Source of the DNA: Kineococcus mangrovi
GTDB lineage: Bacteria; Actinomycetota; Actinomycetes; Actinomycetales; Kineococcaceae
Length of the DNA: 64,000 nt
Direction: 5' to 3'
Assembly: GCF_041320705.1 (NCBI RefSeq)
Contig: NZ_JBGGTQ010000006.1
Span: 1 to 64,000, forward strand
Program-made: the position numbers and the translations under genes
Notes under the pieces: model-generated
Seen by the model: the letters and a program-made list of their open reading frames with translations, nothing else
The model's database searches: none
Told to the model about the DNA's origin: nothing
Part shown: in pieces, positions 50,775 to 59,843 of the stretch
Layout of the letters: the number at the start of each line of letters is the position of its first letter
Numbering within the stretch: position 1 is the stretch's first letter

Positions 50775-51232
50775 GCCGGGAGGACCTGCACGTCACGGGC
50801 CTGGGGACGCAGCTGCGGCGGTTGCTGGACCGGCTGGAGCACGACGTCGCCGACCTCGGCGCGGACCTCGGCCTGGAGGGGTGGCGGCCGCGGTACTCCC
50901 CCGTCGTGCGGGCCGTCCTCGCGCACGGTCCGCTGACGATCCGCGAGGTGGCGCGGGCGACGGGGGTGACGCACTCCGCCGCCAGCCAGACCGTCGCGCA
51001 GATGCGCCGCGACGGGTGGTTGCGGACCGCTCGCGGGGTGGACGGCCGCGAGCGCGTCGTCGACCTCACCGGGCGCGCACGCGAGCTCGTCCCGCTGCTG
51101 GAGCGGGAGTGGCGGACGACCGAGGTCGCCGTCGCCGACCTCGACGCGGAGCTCCCGATGCCTCTCGGTGAGCTGCTGACGTCGGCAGAACGAGCACTGG
51201 ACCGGCGGTCGCTGCGCGAGCGGATGCCGTGA
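50771..51232 (+). CDS. MarR family regulator
   Basis: 153 residues. Start GTG 50771 overlaps the S33 stop (GTGA). Winged helix: LTIREVARATGVTHSAASQTVAQMRRDGWLRTARGVDGRERVV (about 56-100). Probably represses its own operon through the 20-bp dyad at 49777; the ligand is unknown, perhaps a substrate of the S33 enzyme. Confidence 0.85.
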   Translation: MSREDLHVTGLGTQLRRLLDRLEHDVADLGADLGLEGWRPRYSPVVRAVLAHGPLTIREVARATGVTHSAASQTVAQMRRDGWLRTARGVDGRERVVDLTGRARELVPLLEREWRTTEVAVADLDAELPMPLGELLTSAERALDRRSLRERMP

Positions 51233-51245
51233 CGACCGGGGAACC

Positions 51246-51820
51246 TCAGCCCCGCGCCTCCTCGAACGGCGCCACGAGGTGCACGACGAGGACGGGGGGA
51301 CCCCCGGACGTTCAGACCGGTTCCCGCACCGGTCGGCCCGCCACCGGTCGGACCCGGCGGAGCGCGCCGAGGCGTTCCAGGGGCAGGAAGGCCGCCCAGC
51401 ACACGACGGTCGGCAGGAAGTGGATGCCGAGCGTCAGGTGTCGAGACGTGGAACAGCGTCACGGCCCCGACCGGAGGTGCAGCCGCTTCCCGCGCAGCCA
51501 GAGCGCGACGGGGGCCAGGGACCGGGCGAGGTCGGCCAGCCCGCCAGGTGCCGGGTCCGCCGCGGCAGGGCCAGGACGACGCCGAGCACCATCGCGGCGA
51601 GCGCCGGCGAGGCCGTCACCGTCGTCGGCGGGGGCAGGTGCAGGACCCGCCCCACCAGGACGGGCCGTCAGAACGCACCGACGTGGACGTGCTGCAGGAC
51701 GTGGTCGGTGACGAGGGTGGCGTCGAGGGGGGCGAAGGCGCCCAGGACGAGGCGCAGCCACGCGACGCGCGCCGCGGGCAGGGCCGGGACGAGGAGGCCC
51801 GGCACGCGGTCCCGCCTCAC
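51246..51820 (-). pseudogene. Decayed HTTM/DoxX-like membrane protein gene
   Basis: On the minus strand from GTG 51820 a membrane-type sequence (LLVPALPAARVAWLRLVLGA.. LVTDHVLQHVHVGAF) runs into a TGA, continues in frame (RPVLVGRVLHLPPPTT, then TRHLAGW), shifts frame (LARSLAPVALWLRGKRLHL), meets another TGA and resumes as HLTLGIHFLPTVVCWAAFLP. At least two stops and one frameshift break a protein of the kind that accompanies DUF5819 in actinobacteria. Family name by pattern only. Nothing else occupies this stretch. Confidence 0.6.
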
Positions 51821-51990
51821 GGGGCGGTCCAGGTCACGAGGACGCGCACGTCGGTGGGTCCGACGAGCCGGGAGTCGCGCCGCTGCCGCTCGCTGCGGAC
51901 CAGGCGCAGTTCGCGCAGCGCGTCCGCACCGGGGTGCAGGGCGGCGCGCGAGCGGGCGAGGTCCCCGGGCGGTGACGCGTCAGGCGACGG
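51817..51990 (-). pseudogene. C-terminal remnant of a DUF5819-like gene
   Basis: A frame reading GDLARSRAALHPGADALREL, then RLVRSERQRRDSRLVGPTDV and RVLVTWTAP, which ends in TGA overlapping the GTG of the next remnant (GTGA). It looks like the tail of a DUF5819-type protein whose N-terminal part is missing; a short upstream start (GTG near 52025, MSTAPPDDLPTRSVA) stops after 15 codons. The overlap suggests an intact two-gene operon once lay here. Confidence 0.45.
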
Positions 51991-52053
51991 AGCGGGTGGG
52001 CAGGTCGTCCGGCGGCGCAGTGCTCACGGTCGGTGGTGCTGGCGGGCGGAGGG

Positions 52054-54096
52054 TCAGTCCCGGGTGCGAACGGCGACGACGGCCACGTCGTCCTCGGGCC
52101 GGGACGGCAGCAGGTCGTCCAGGACGGCGTCGCACAGCCCCTCCAGGTCGAGCCGGGCGTGCCGTTCGACCGCGGCCAGCAGCAACGCCGTGCCCTCGTC
52201 GAGGTCCTGGTCGCGCCGCTCGACGAGACCGTCGGTGTGGAAGAGGACGGTGTCGCCGGGTCGCAGCACGACCTCGCCGTCGTGGCGGGGGGTGGCCGGG
52301 TCGATGCCCAGCAGCAGGTCCGGGCCCTCGCGCCCCTCGGCGACCCCGAGCGGCACCGCGGTCCCGGTGCGGCGCAGCACGACGGGGGCGGGGTGCCCGG
52401 CGCTGGAGAACTCCAGGACCACCCCGTCGGGGCGGGGGTGCAGGCGCCCCACCAGGACGGTCGCCAGCGTCCCCACCCCCAGGCCCGCCACGGCGGCGTC
52501 GAGCCGCCGCAGGAGAGCTGCGGGCCGGTCGGGTGCGGCGAAGGCGATGCCGCGCAACAGGTTCCGCAGCTGCCCCATGGCCGCCGCGGCGGCGGTGTCG
52601 TGGCCGACGACGTCGCCGATGACCAGGGTCGTCGTGCCGTCGGGCTGGTGGAAGGCGTCGTACCAGTCGCCGCCGACCTGGGCGGCGTGGGCCGCCGGCC
52701 GGTAGCGCACCGCCGTCTGCCAGTGCGGGGACTGCGCGGGCGGGGTCAGCAGGTCGCGCTGCAGCCCTTCGGCGATGCGCTGCTGCTGCCCGTAGAGCCG
52801 GGCGGTGTCGAGGGCGAGGGCGGCGCGTTCGGCGACGCCGGACAGGGTCGCGAGGTCCTCGGGGTCGAACCCCCGCCGGCCCCGGTCCCGGCCCAGGGTG
52901 GCGACGCCGACGGTCCTCCCGCGCGCCCGCAGCGGCAGGACGACGACGTGCTCGGGGGCCAGCGCGGTGATCTCGTCGAAGGCCCGTCCGGGTCCGACGA
53001 CCTGCTGGATGGCGGTGACGGCGGGGACGGGCAGCGTCACGGGACGTCCCGTGCGGATCGCCTGGAGGATGAACGGCGGCCCACCGGGGCTGTGGCCGGC
53101 GACGGCCCGCATCCGGTGCGAGCGGTAGGCCTCGAGCAGGTCCTGCCGCGTGGGGTCGGCGTGCTGGCAGCCGACGTCGCGCAGCGTGGACTGGTCCTGG
53201 ACGACCGAGACGATGCACCAGTCGCCGAGGACGGGGACGAGGATGCCGGACAGGCGGGACACGGCCGTCTCGGCGTCCAGCGTCCCGGACAGGTGGGAGC
53301 CGACACGGGTCAGCACCTGGACCTGGGTCCGCGCCCGCTGCGCCGCCTCCTCGGCCTCCCGGCGCGCCGTCGACGGCAGCAGCAGGACGCTCGTCCCGTC
53401 CCCGTCGGGCCAGGCCCGCAGCTCGCACCACAGGGACAGCGGTTCGGGGTGCAGCAGCTCGACGGTCTCGGCGCGGCCGGTGCGCTCGACCGACTGCAGC
53501 ACCCGGTCGGCCTCGGACCCGGAGGCGAGGGGGAAGACGTCACCCCAGGGCCGGCCGAGCAGCTCCTCCCGCGACCGTCCCGCACGGCGTTCGCCCTCGG
53601 CGTTCAGGGCGCGCAGCGACCCCCCGTGGTCGAGCGCGTAGTAGGCGGCCGGCAACGACTCCAGCGCGCTGGCCGCGTCGACGACGTGGTCCCCCGTCGT
53701 GTCGCGCACGACGCCGAGCAACCGCACGGGCCGGTGGTCCTCCAGCACCACCCGGCCGCGGACGCCCACCCACGCCGGGCGGTCACCCCCGGGTCGACCC
53801 CGCAGTTCCACGTGGAACGGTGCGGCGGTCTGGACGGCGCGGGTGACGACGTCGCGGAACCGGCGGGTCTCCTCGGGGCCCACCAGCGCGCAGAAGTGGT
53901 CCGTGAACCCCGTCGCCGTCGTCTCGACCGGGGTGCCCAGCAGCGCGGCCAGGCGGTCGTCGGCCCGCAGCACCCCGGTGAGGAGGTCGTAGTCGAAGAG
54001 CGCGACGCGCGCGGCGTCGAGGGCGAGGCCGAGCTGGGCCTCGGGCACGGTGCCCGTGGTGGCGGTGGGCCCGGCGGGCTCCAGCACGCTCGACAC
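52054..54096 (-). CDS. PP2C-type (SpoIIE) phosphatase with PAS and GAF
   Basis: 680 residues. Two PAS-like regions (about 20-125 and 130-250), GAF (about 275-430, LTRVGSHLSGTLDAETAVSRL..) and SpoIIE (about 460-680): GGDWYDAF, LVIGDVVGHDTAAAAAMGQ, SSAGHPAPVVLRR, LFHTDGLVERR and DDVAVVAVRT. Similar in order to the protein at 39519. The ribosome site GGGAGGT touches GTG 54096, so the in-frame GTG 54087 may be the true start. Divergent neighbours: a decayed pair on one side and a MarR gene on the other. Confidence 0.9.
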   Translation of the reverse strand: MSSVLEPAGPTATTGTVPEAQLGLALDAARVALFDYDLLTGVLRADDRLAALLGTPVETTATGFTDHFCALVGPEETRRFRDVVTRAVQTAAPFHVELRGRPGGDRPAWVGVRGRVVLEDHRPVRLLGVVRDTTGDHVVDAASALESLPAAYYALDHGGSLRALNAEGERRAGRSREELLGRPWGDVFPLASGSEADRVLQSVERTGRAETVELLHPEPLSLWCELRAWPDGDGTSVLLLPSTARREAEEAAQRARTQVQVLTRVGSHLSGTLDAETAVSRLSGILVPVLGDWCIVSVVQDQSTLRDVGCQHADPTRQDLLEAYRSHRMRAVAGHSPGGPPFILQAIRTGRPVTLPVPAVTAIQQVVGPGRAFDEITALAPEHVVVLPLRARGRTVGVATLGRDRGRRGFDPEDLATLSGVAERAALALDTARLYGQQQRIAEGLQRDLLTPPAQSPHWQTAVRYRPAAHAAQVGGDWYDAFHQPDGTTTLVIGDVVGHDTAAAAAMGQLRNLLRGIAFAAPDRPAALLRRLDAAVAGLGVGTLATVLVGRLHPRPDGVVLEFSSAGHPAPVVLRRTGTAVPLGVAEGREGPDLLLGIDPATPRHDGEVVLRPGDTVLFHTDGLVERRDQDLDEGTALLLAAVERHARLDLEGLCDAVLDDLLPSRPEDDVAVVAVRTRD

Positions 54097-54159
54097 CTCC
54101 CTCGACGGATCGGGTGAGACCGACTGTAGTCGCGAGACGCCGTTCGGTGACCAGGGAGC

Positions 54160-54597
54160 TCAGCGGACCGGGTCGGCGAGCGCCCCCTCGACCGTCCGCA
54201 GGAGCTCCAGCAACCGCCGACGGTCCTCGACGGGCAGCACCCCGAGCGCCCCCGTCGCCGTGGCCCGCGAGCGCCGCCGCAGCTCCTCGAGGACGGACGC
54301 GCCCGCCGCCGTGAGCTCCAGGAGCACCGAGCGGCGGTTGCCCGGATCGGGGGTCCGGCGCAGCAGCCCGGCCCGCTCCAGGGGGTCGGCGAGGTCGGTG
54401 AGCGAGCGGGGGGCGATGTGCAGCCGCACGGCCACCTCCCCCATCCGCGGCGGTTGCTCGCAGCGTCCGACGACGCGCAGCACCCGGCCCTGGGCGGGGG
54501 TGATGCCGAGGTCGTCGACGTCGCCGTGGGCGCTGCGCCGCAGCCGCCACTGCACCGAGCGCAGCGTCTCCAGCAGGTCCCCGTCGAGGTCGTCCAC
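54160..54597 (-). CDS. MarR family regulator of the divergent ABC exporter
   Basis: 145 residues from GTG 54597. Winged helix: MGEVAVRLHIAPRSLTDLADPLERAGLLRRTPDPGNRRSVLLELT (about 52-96). It lies divergent from an ABC exporter with a dyad-rich gap between them, so it should repress both. A compact, ordinary MarR protein. Confidence 0.87.
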   Translation of the reverse strand: MDDLDGDLLETLRSVQWRLRRSAHGDVDDLGITPAQGRVLRVVGRCEQPPRMGEVAVRLHIAPRSLTDLADPLERAGLLRRTPDPGNRRSVLLELTAAGASVLEELRRRSRATATGALGVLPVEDRRRLLELLRTVEGALADPVR

Positions 54598-54610
54598 CCC
54601 CGCACCCTAC

Positions 54611-54651
54611 CTTTCTTGAGGTAACCTCACTGTGAGGCGACCACAAGAAAG
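54611..54651. promoter_or_regulatory. Nested operator dyads between marR and ABC exporter
   Basis: Three nested symmetries: outer CTTTCTTG (54611-54618) with CAAGAAAG (54644-54651); TGAGGTAACCTCA (54617-54629, perfect around a central A); CCTCACTGTGAGG (54625-54637, perfect around T). They end 11 bases before the exporter start, fitting MarR control in both directions. Confidence 0.65.
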
Positions 54652-54661
54652 AGGTGAGCTC

Positions 54662-56512
54662 GTGCGGGGTGACCCCGGACGCGACCCCTCCCGGCCGGGC
54701 AGGACCGGCACCACCACCACCGCCACCGCAGGAGGACCCGACCGACCCCACCGCGACGAGATCGCCCGCGTGCTGCGGCTGTTCCGCCCGCACACCCGGA
54801 CGCTGGTCGTCGTCGCCGTCCTCATCGCCTGCTCCGCCGTCGCCGGCGTGGCCTCGCCGTTCCTCGTCCGCGAGGTCGTCGACGTCGCCCTGCCCCGGGG
54901 GGACCTGCGGCTGCTGGCCTGGCTCGCGGCCGGGCTCGTCGGCACCGTCGCCGTCGGCACCGCCCTCGACGTCGTCCAGGGACTGCTGACGACGCGGGTC
55001 GGGCAGGCCGTCATGCACGGGTTGCGGGTCGCGCTGTACTCGCACCTGCAACGCATGTCCCTGGGCTTCTTCGCCCGGACCCGCACCGGTGAGGTGCAGT
55101 CCCGCATCGCCAACGACATCGGCGCCCTGCAGACCGTCGTGACCAGCACCGGCGCCGACCTCGTGCAGAACCTCGCCACCGTCGTCGTCACCGTCGTCGC
55201 GATGCTCGCGCTGGACTGGCGCCTCGCGCTGTTCTCGTTCTGCGTCCTGCCGTTCTCGGTCTGGCTGAACCGCCGCGTCGGACGGTTGCGCCGGCGCACC
55301 ACCGCCCAGCGGCAGCGGCAGCTCGCCGGGATGTCCGCCACCGTCGAGGAGACCCTGTCGATCTCGGGGATCCTGCTGACGCGGACCACGGGCCGCACCC
55401 CCGAGGTCGTCGAGCGCTTCACCGCCCAGTCCGACGACGTGGCCCGCCTCGAGGTCGGCTCGGAGATGGCCGGCCGCTGGCAGTGGTCGCTCATCACGCT
55501 GACGATGGCCGCCGTCCCCGCCCTGACCTACCTGCTCGGCGGGTGGATCCGCGGCACCGGGACCGCGCTGAGCATCGGCACGCTGGTGGCGCTCGTGACG
55601 CTGCAGGGGCAGCTGTTCCGGCCGCTGGGGGCGCTGCTGCGGATCGTCGTGCGGCTGCACGCCTCCACAGCCCTGTTCACCCGCGTCTTCGAGTACCTCG
55701 ACACCCCCGTCGAAGTGGCCGAGCGGCCGGGCGCACGGACGCTGCCGCACCCGCGCGGGCACGTCCGGTTCGAGGACGTGTCGTTCGGCTACACCGGCGC
55801 GGACGCCCCCACCGTCGCGGACGTGTCCCTCGACGTCCCGGCCGGGACGTCCCTCGCGCTCGTCGGCGCCACCGGGTCGGGCAAGACGACGCTCGGGTAC
55901 CTGCTGGCGCGCCTGTACGACGTCGACACCGGCGCGGTCCGCCTCGACGGCGTCGACGTCCGCGACCTCACCGCCCGGTCCCTGTCCGACGCGGTCGGTG
56001 TCGTGACGCAGGAGACGTCCCTGCTGCACGCCTCCGTCGCCGACAACCTCCGCTTCGCCGCACCGGACGCCACGGACGCCGAGCTGCGCCGGGCCGCCCG
56101 GATCGCCCAGGTCGACGACGTGATCAGCGCGCTGCCGGAGGGCTACGACACCGTCGTCGGCGAGCGCGGGTACCGGTTCTCCGGCGGGGAGAAGCAGCGC
56201 ATCGCCCTGGCCCGCACCGTCCTGCGCGACCCGCCCGTCCTCCTGCTCGACGAGGCCACCTCGGCGCTGGACACCCGCACCGAGCGGGCCATGGCCGCCG
56301 CCCTCGCCGAGCTGTCGCGAGGGCGCACGACGATCACCATCGCCCACCGCCTCTCGACCGTGCGCGACGCCGACCAGATCGCCGTGCTCGACCACGGCCG
56401 GGTCGTCGAGCGCGGGACGCACGCCGAACTCCTGGCCGCCGGGGGCCGCTACGCCGAGCTCGTCGCCGCCGACGCCGAGCGGGCGGGGACGGGGGCCGGC
56501 CTGGTGCCGTGA
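54662..56512 (+). CDS. ABC exporter, fused permease-ATPase
   Basis: 616 residues from GTG 54662 (AGAGGTGA upstream). Six membrane segments in about 45-330, then a nucleotide-binding domain with Walker A GATGSGKTT (about 401), signature FSGGEKQR (about 505), Walker B VLLLDEATSALD (about 527) and the H-loop IAHRLST. One half-transporter, so it must dimerise. Regulated by the divergent MarR protein, suggesting drug or metabolite export. Confidence 0.93.
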   Translation: MRGDPGRDPSRPGRTGTTTTATAGGPDRPHRDEIARVLRLFRPHTRTLVVVAVLIACSAVAGVASPFLVREVVDVALPRGDLRLLAWLAAGLVGTVAVGTALDVVQGLLTTRVGQAVMHGLRVALYSHLQRMSLGFFARTRTGEVQSRIANDIGALQTVVTSTGADLVQNLATVVVTVVAMLALDWRLALFSFCVLPFSVWLNRRVGRLRRRTTAQRQRQLAGMSATVEETLSISGILLTRTTGRTPEVVERFTAQSDDVARLEVGSEMAGRWQWSLITLTMAAVPALTYLLGGWIRGTGTALSIGTLVALVTLQGQLFRPLGALLRIVVRLHASTALFTRVFEYLDTPVEVAERPGARTLPHPRGHVRFEDVSFGYTGADAPTVADVSLDVPAGTSLALVGATGSGKTTLGYLLARLYDVDTGAVRLDGVDVRDLTARSLSDAVGVVTQETSLLHASVADNLRFAAPDATDAELRRAARIAQVDDVISALPEGYDTVVGERGYRFSGGEKQRIALARTVLRDPPVLLLDEATSALDTRTERAMAAALAELSRGRTTITIAHRLSTVRDADQIAVLDHGRVVERGTHAELLAAGGRYAELVAADAERAGTGAGLVP

Positions 56513-56627
56513 GGCGGTGGCGGGGACGTGGGTCGCGAGGGGCGGTCCGACCCGTCGGGACGACCGCTCGTGGCGATGAGCGTGTCCAGCTCAGGGCGGA
56601 GGACGGCCCGTCCGATGAGCGCTCACG

Positions 56628-57320
56628 TCAGTGCGCTGGAGAAGTCCTGCCCCGCACGCTCCTGGCCTCCTGGGCACTGGCGGCGCCCAGGAGGTGGGCC
56701 ACCAGTGTCAGCAGGACGCAGGACGGCCACAGGGCCGCCCGCTCCAGCAGACCACCCCAGGAGGTGTCCAGGCGCACGACGAAGAACGCGCCACACACCA
56801 GGCTCCCCGCCCCCACGACCAGCACGACCGCTCGCCACCGCGGCCAACGCCGCAACGTGCCGGCCCTCCAGCCCATCAGCACGCTGGCCAGTCCCGTCGC
56901 GACGATCCCCGGGGCCGACACCAGAGCGTGTCCTTCCAGGTCGGCGTCCACGGGCACCAGACCGGAACCCACCTGCGCCACCCCGGCCACGACCCACACG
57001 GCGGTGGTGACCCAGCCAGCGCGGCCCGTGAACAAGAAGGGACGCAGCAGCACCGCTCCGAGGGCCATCGCCGCACCGAACACCACGAAGGAGACGTTGA
57101 CCGCGACGTGCCCCGGGGAGCAGACCGGCACCGGGCCGGTGGGGTAGGCCACCGTCGCACAGCCCACCGCGCCCAGATCGCTGATGGTGTTGTCCACCAG
57201 ACTGTACGGCGCCTGCACGGCCGCGACGGCGATCAGCTCCACCGCCAGGTAGAGCACTTGGACCACCCACAGCAGCAGTCCCAGGCGCAGTCGCACACCC
57301 AGCACCCTAGGGAAGATCAT
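56628..57320 (-). CDS. DUF998 membrane protein
   Basis: 230 residues with six predicted hydrophobic segments. DUF998 features: YSLVDNTISDLGAVGC, a NVSFVVFGAAMALGAVLL segment and a paired VPVDADLEGHALVSAPG block. Unknown function. Convergent with the ABC exporter, and its 5' end faces repeat copy a. It begins the accessory region where genes alternate in strand. Confidence 0.75.
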   Translation of the reverse strand: MIFPRVLGVRLRLGLLLWVVQVLYLAVELIAVAAVQAPYSLVDNTISDLGAVGCATVAYPTGPVPVCSPGHVAVNVSFVVFGAAMALGAVLLRPFLFTGRAGWVTTAVWVVAGVAQVGSGLVPVDADLEGHALVSAPGIVATGLASVLMGWRAGTLRRWPRWRAVVLVVGAGSLVCGAFFVVRLDTSWGGLLERAALWPSCVLLTLVAHLLGAASAQEARSVRGRTSPAH

Positions 57321-57376
57321 CAGACCGGGTCGCAGAGCCGAGGCCTCAGGCCGTACCGCTTGGCCAGGACGTCGAT

Positions 57377-57442
57377 GACGTCACGGTCATCCCGCGGATC
57401 GTGCGCGGCCGCGGCCGTCGGCGACGTCGCGGTCCTGTCGAT
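57377..57442. repeat. Dispersed intergenic repeat, copy a
   Basis: Core ACGGTCATCCCGC at 57383-57395, extended to 31 bp (57377-57407) that matches copy f with one difference. A second module, GGCGACGTCGCGGTC then CTGTCGAT (57420-57442), matches copy c in 22 of 23 bases at nearly the same distance. It lies between divergent DUF998 and DUF6226 genes. Confidence 0.75.
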
Positions 57443-57518
57443 CTCCGGATGCTCCCCGGCGCCGTCACGACTGCCATTGGCGGCCCGGCGCAACACCGTC
57501 CGTCCTACGCTCCCCGCC

Positions 57519-58187
57519 GTGGACCAGGACACCCTGCGCGCAGCCGTCGATGCCGCCTTCGAGCAGGACCCAACGTCCATCGCGGCCTGGCCTGACCCCC
57601 ACCCCGACCACGAGCCCGCCCCGGAGGAGTACTCCCGCTGCCTGGACCCCACCAAGTACCGCATCCTCACCGTCCGAGCCGATGCCTGGGCGCGAGTTCT
57701 CACCGACGCAGGTCTGGCCACCCTTGAACCCATCGATCTCACCCCCACGGACGACACGTGGCGCGACGGCTCCCCCTCCGGGATCGCCCCCCTCCGGGCC
57801 CACCGACTGCGCCCGCACCAGCAGAGCGCGATCCCCGTGGTGCTGAGCTTCCGCGGCTTCGACGGCCCCGACGACAACATCGTCACCATCAGCGCAGGCG
57901 AACCCGCCGTCCCCCTGGCCACCGTGCCTACCTGCGGCTGCGACGCCTGCGACGACGGTTCCGAGCACCTCCTGACCGAACTCGACGAGCACATCCTCGG
58001 CGTCGTCACCGGCGACTTCGTTCACGTCAGCACCCCCCGCCTCACCGCCTTCGGTACCAGTCACGGCTGGGAGGCCAACGCGAGCGACGACGACAGCGAC
58101 GGTCTCGGTCAGGTCGAGCAGCTCCTCGAGGACGCCCGGACAGGCCGCTCACCGCACCGCGTCGTCCACGGCGCCCGGTGGTGGTGA
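57519..58187 (+). CDS. DUF6226 family protein
   Basis: 222 residues from GTG 57519. Matches the pattern of DUF6226: EEYSRCLDPTKYRILTVRADAWARVLTDAGLATLEP near residue 40 and later TVPTCGCDACDDGSEHLLTELDEHILGVVTGDFVH, with a conserved Cys cluster (CGCDAC). Function unknown. It lies downstream of repeat copy a and is followed by a degenerate copy. Confidence 0.7.
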   Translation: MDQDTLRAAVDAAFEQDPTSIAAWPDPHPDHEPAPEEYSRCLDPTKYRILTVRADAWARVLTDAGLATLEPIDLTPTDDTWRDGSPSGIAPLRAHRLRPHQQSAIPVVLSFRGFDGPDDNIVTISAGEPAVPLATVPTCGCDACDDGSEHLLTELDEHILGVVTGDFVHVSTPRLTAFGTSHGWEANASDDDSDGLGQVEQLLEDARTGRSPHRVVHGARWW

Positions 58188-58243
58188 CGCCCCCACCGCC
58201 CAAGCACCTCAGTCCGGGAGCCACCACACGTCGTAGCCAACCG

Positions 58244-58259
58244 CGCGGTCGTCCCGCGG
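58244..58259. repeat. Degenerate copy of the dispersed repeat
   Basis: GCGGTCGTCCCGC at 58245-58257 differs from the core at two of 13 positions, same orientation. In the 129-base gap between the DUF6226 gene and the next gene. Confidence 0.45.
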
Positions 58260-58316
58260 TGCATAGGTACACGGTCGCGCCATCCACCCCTGGCCCCGCT
58301 GTGCCAGGCTGAGCAG

Positions 58317-58787
58317 GTGCCTGCCTCCACCACGCACACCGCGCACACCACGACCGCCCTCCAGATCGGCGTGAAAGTGCTGCCGCGCCTCCTCCTGGTC
58401 GGTGCACCCACAGGAGCAGTGCTCGGCGCCGGCCTGGGTGCAGTGTTCGCGACCGTCAACGACGACAGCCAGATGCTCATGGGCGCCATCGGGGCCGGTG
58501 CGGGGTGCCTGATGGCCACCGTGGTGCAGCTGCTCAACACCGTCGTGGTCGCCACCGTCTGGCGGTGGCGACCGGGCGCCTTCCACCTCGCCCACGCGCT
58601 CACCCCGGTCCTGGCCACCGCGGCGGCCGCCGTCTCGATCACCAGCGTCCTGGACGTGTGGGGGATCCCTACTGCGATCGGGCTGGGGGTCCCGCTGGTC
58701 TATGGCCTGCTCGCCCTGGCGATCGCTTTGATGAGCGTGCGCTGGTGCCTGCGCCCGGCAGCGCACAGCCTGTACGACCGCGCCTGA
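58317..58787 (+). CDS. Small membrane protein, unknown
   Basis: 156 residues from GTG 58317 with four hydrophobic stretches, e.g. LLLVGAPTGAVLGAGLGAVF, AIGAGAGCLMATVVQLL and VPLVYGLLALAIALMSV. No family recognised. It resembles the small membrane proteins often found in accessory regions. Confidence 0.6.
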   Translation: MPASTTHTAHTTTALQIGVKVLPRLLLVGAPTGAVLGAGLGAVFATVNDDSQMLMGAIGAGAGCLMATVVQLLNTVVVATVWRWRPGAFHLAHALTPVLATAAAAVSITSVLDVWGIPTAIGLGVPLVYGLLALAIALMSVRWCLRPAAHSLYDRA

Positions 58788-58884
58788 GCCCAGGACTCAC
58801 CCGGAGGGGCTGAGCACGCGGCGGGTGCAGACACCCCGGACCAGCACCACCTGCCCACCCTGGCCGGCCCCTCGCACCGGGGGC

Positions 58885-59682
58885 CTACGGCTGCAGGACG
58901 AGGGCCTTGAAGGCCTCCGGGGTGGCGTTGACCGCCTCGGCGTAGGCGATCTCCCGGCCCCCCACCCGCAACGTCGGGGTCCCCTGGATCTGGTCGCTGC
59001 CCTCCGCACGCGCCTCGACCCGCTGGACGAACCCGGCGTAGGTGCCGCTGTCGTAGGCCTGCTGCCAGGCGTCCATGTCGGGCACACCGGCCTGCTGGGC
59101 GAACCCTCGCAGCTGCTCATCGGTGAAACCGGCCCCCTCGGCCGGCTGGTGGGCGAACACCACGCGGTGGAAGGGCAAGAACTTGCCCTGCGCGGCCGCC
59201 GCGGCGGCCGCTTCAGCGGCCTTCTGCGACCACTGGTTGCCGATGTTGTGGTCACCGATGAGCGTGACGACGTGGACGACGACCTTGGCCTGACCGCTGG
59301 CGGCCAGCTCGGTCACGGTCTGGCCCTGGACGGTCTCGAAGGTCTTGCACGCCGGGCACTGGAAGTCCTCCCAGATGTCCAGCGTGGGTGCCCCTGCGGC
59401 CGGTGTGCCGGGCAGCACGTACCCCCCGTCGCTGCCGGTGACCCCCGGTGGGGTCGCCCCCGCCGTGCTGGAGCTGTCACGCCCGTTCTGCAAGACCACC
59501 ACCACGAGGGCCACCAGGGCCAGCGCCGCGACGGTGGTGGTGGTGGTGACGGTGACCTGCCGGCGACGTCGCCGGCGCGCGTCCCCAGCCCGCATCGCGC
59601 TGATCTTCTGCTGACGGGCTTGGGCCGCGGTCGGCTGCCCTGCCACCGCCGCAGGCCGCCTCGAGCGTCGTTTCGCGCTCAC
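58885..59682 (-). CDS. DsbA/thioredoxin-domain membrane-anchored protein
   Basis: 265 residues. A basic N-terminus, one membrane anchor at about 43-63 (VTTTTTVAALALVALVVVVL), then a DsbA-like thioredoxin fold outside the membrane with active site CPAC (about 109-112) in WEDFQCPACKTFE and a cis-Pro loop IQGTPTLRVGG. It resembles BdbD/DsbG-like actinobacterial proteins that catalyse disulfide formation or transfer. Divergent from a stop-interrupted gene across repeat copy b. Confidence 0.85.
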   Translation of the reverse strand: MSAKRRSRRPAAVAGQPTAAQARQQKISAMRAGDARRRRRRQVTVTTTTTVAALALVALVVVVLQNGRDSSSTAGATPPGVTGSDGGYVLPGTPAAGAPTLDIWEDFQCPACKTFETVQGQTVTELAASGQAKVVVHVVTLIGDHNIGNQWSQKAAEAAAAAAAQGKFLPFHRVVFAHQPAEGAGFTDEQLRGFAQQAGVPDMDAWQQAYDSGTYAGFVQRVEARAEGSDQIQGTPTLRVGGREIAYAEAVNATPEAFKALVLQP

Positions 59683-59807
59683 TCCCGTACCCTTCGTCGC
59701 TGGCAGTGACCGGCTCGATCATCGCAGGAGCTCGTCTAGCCCTAGACCTCTCGGCAGGACCAACCACGACCACCCGTGGGTTGCACCCCCGCAGGCTCGG
59801 CAACCTC

Positions 59808-59820
59808 ACGGTCATCCCGC
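59808..59820. repeat. Dispersed intergenic repeat, copy b
   Basis: Perfect 13-bp core ACGGTCATCCCGC, followed by CGATCGGGCG that can pair with the CCCG of the core. Between the dsbA-like start and the interrupted gene. Confidence 0.7.
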
Positions 59821-59843
59821 CGATCGGGCGCGATCATGCGTAG

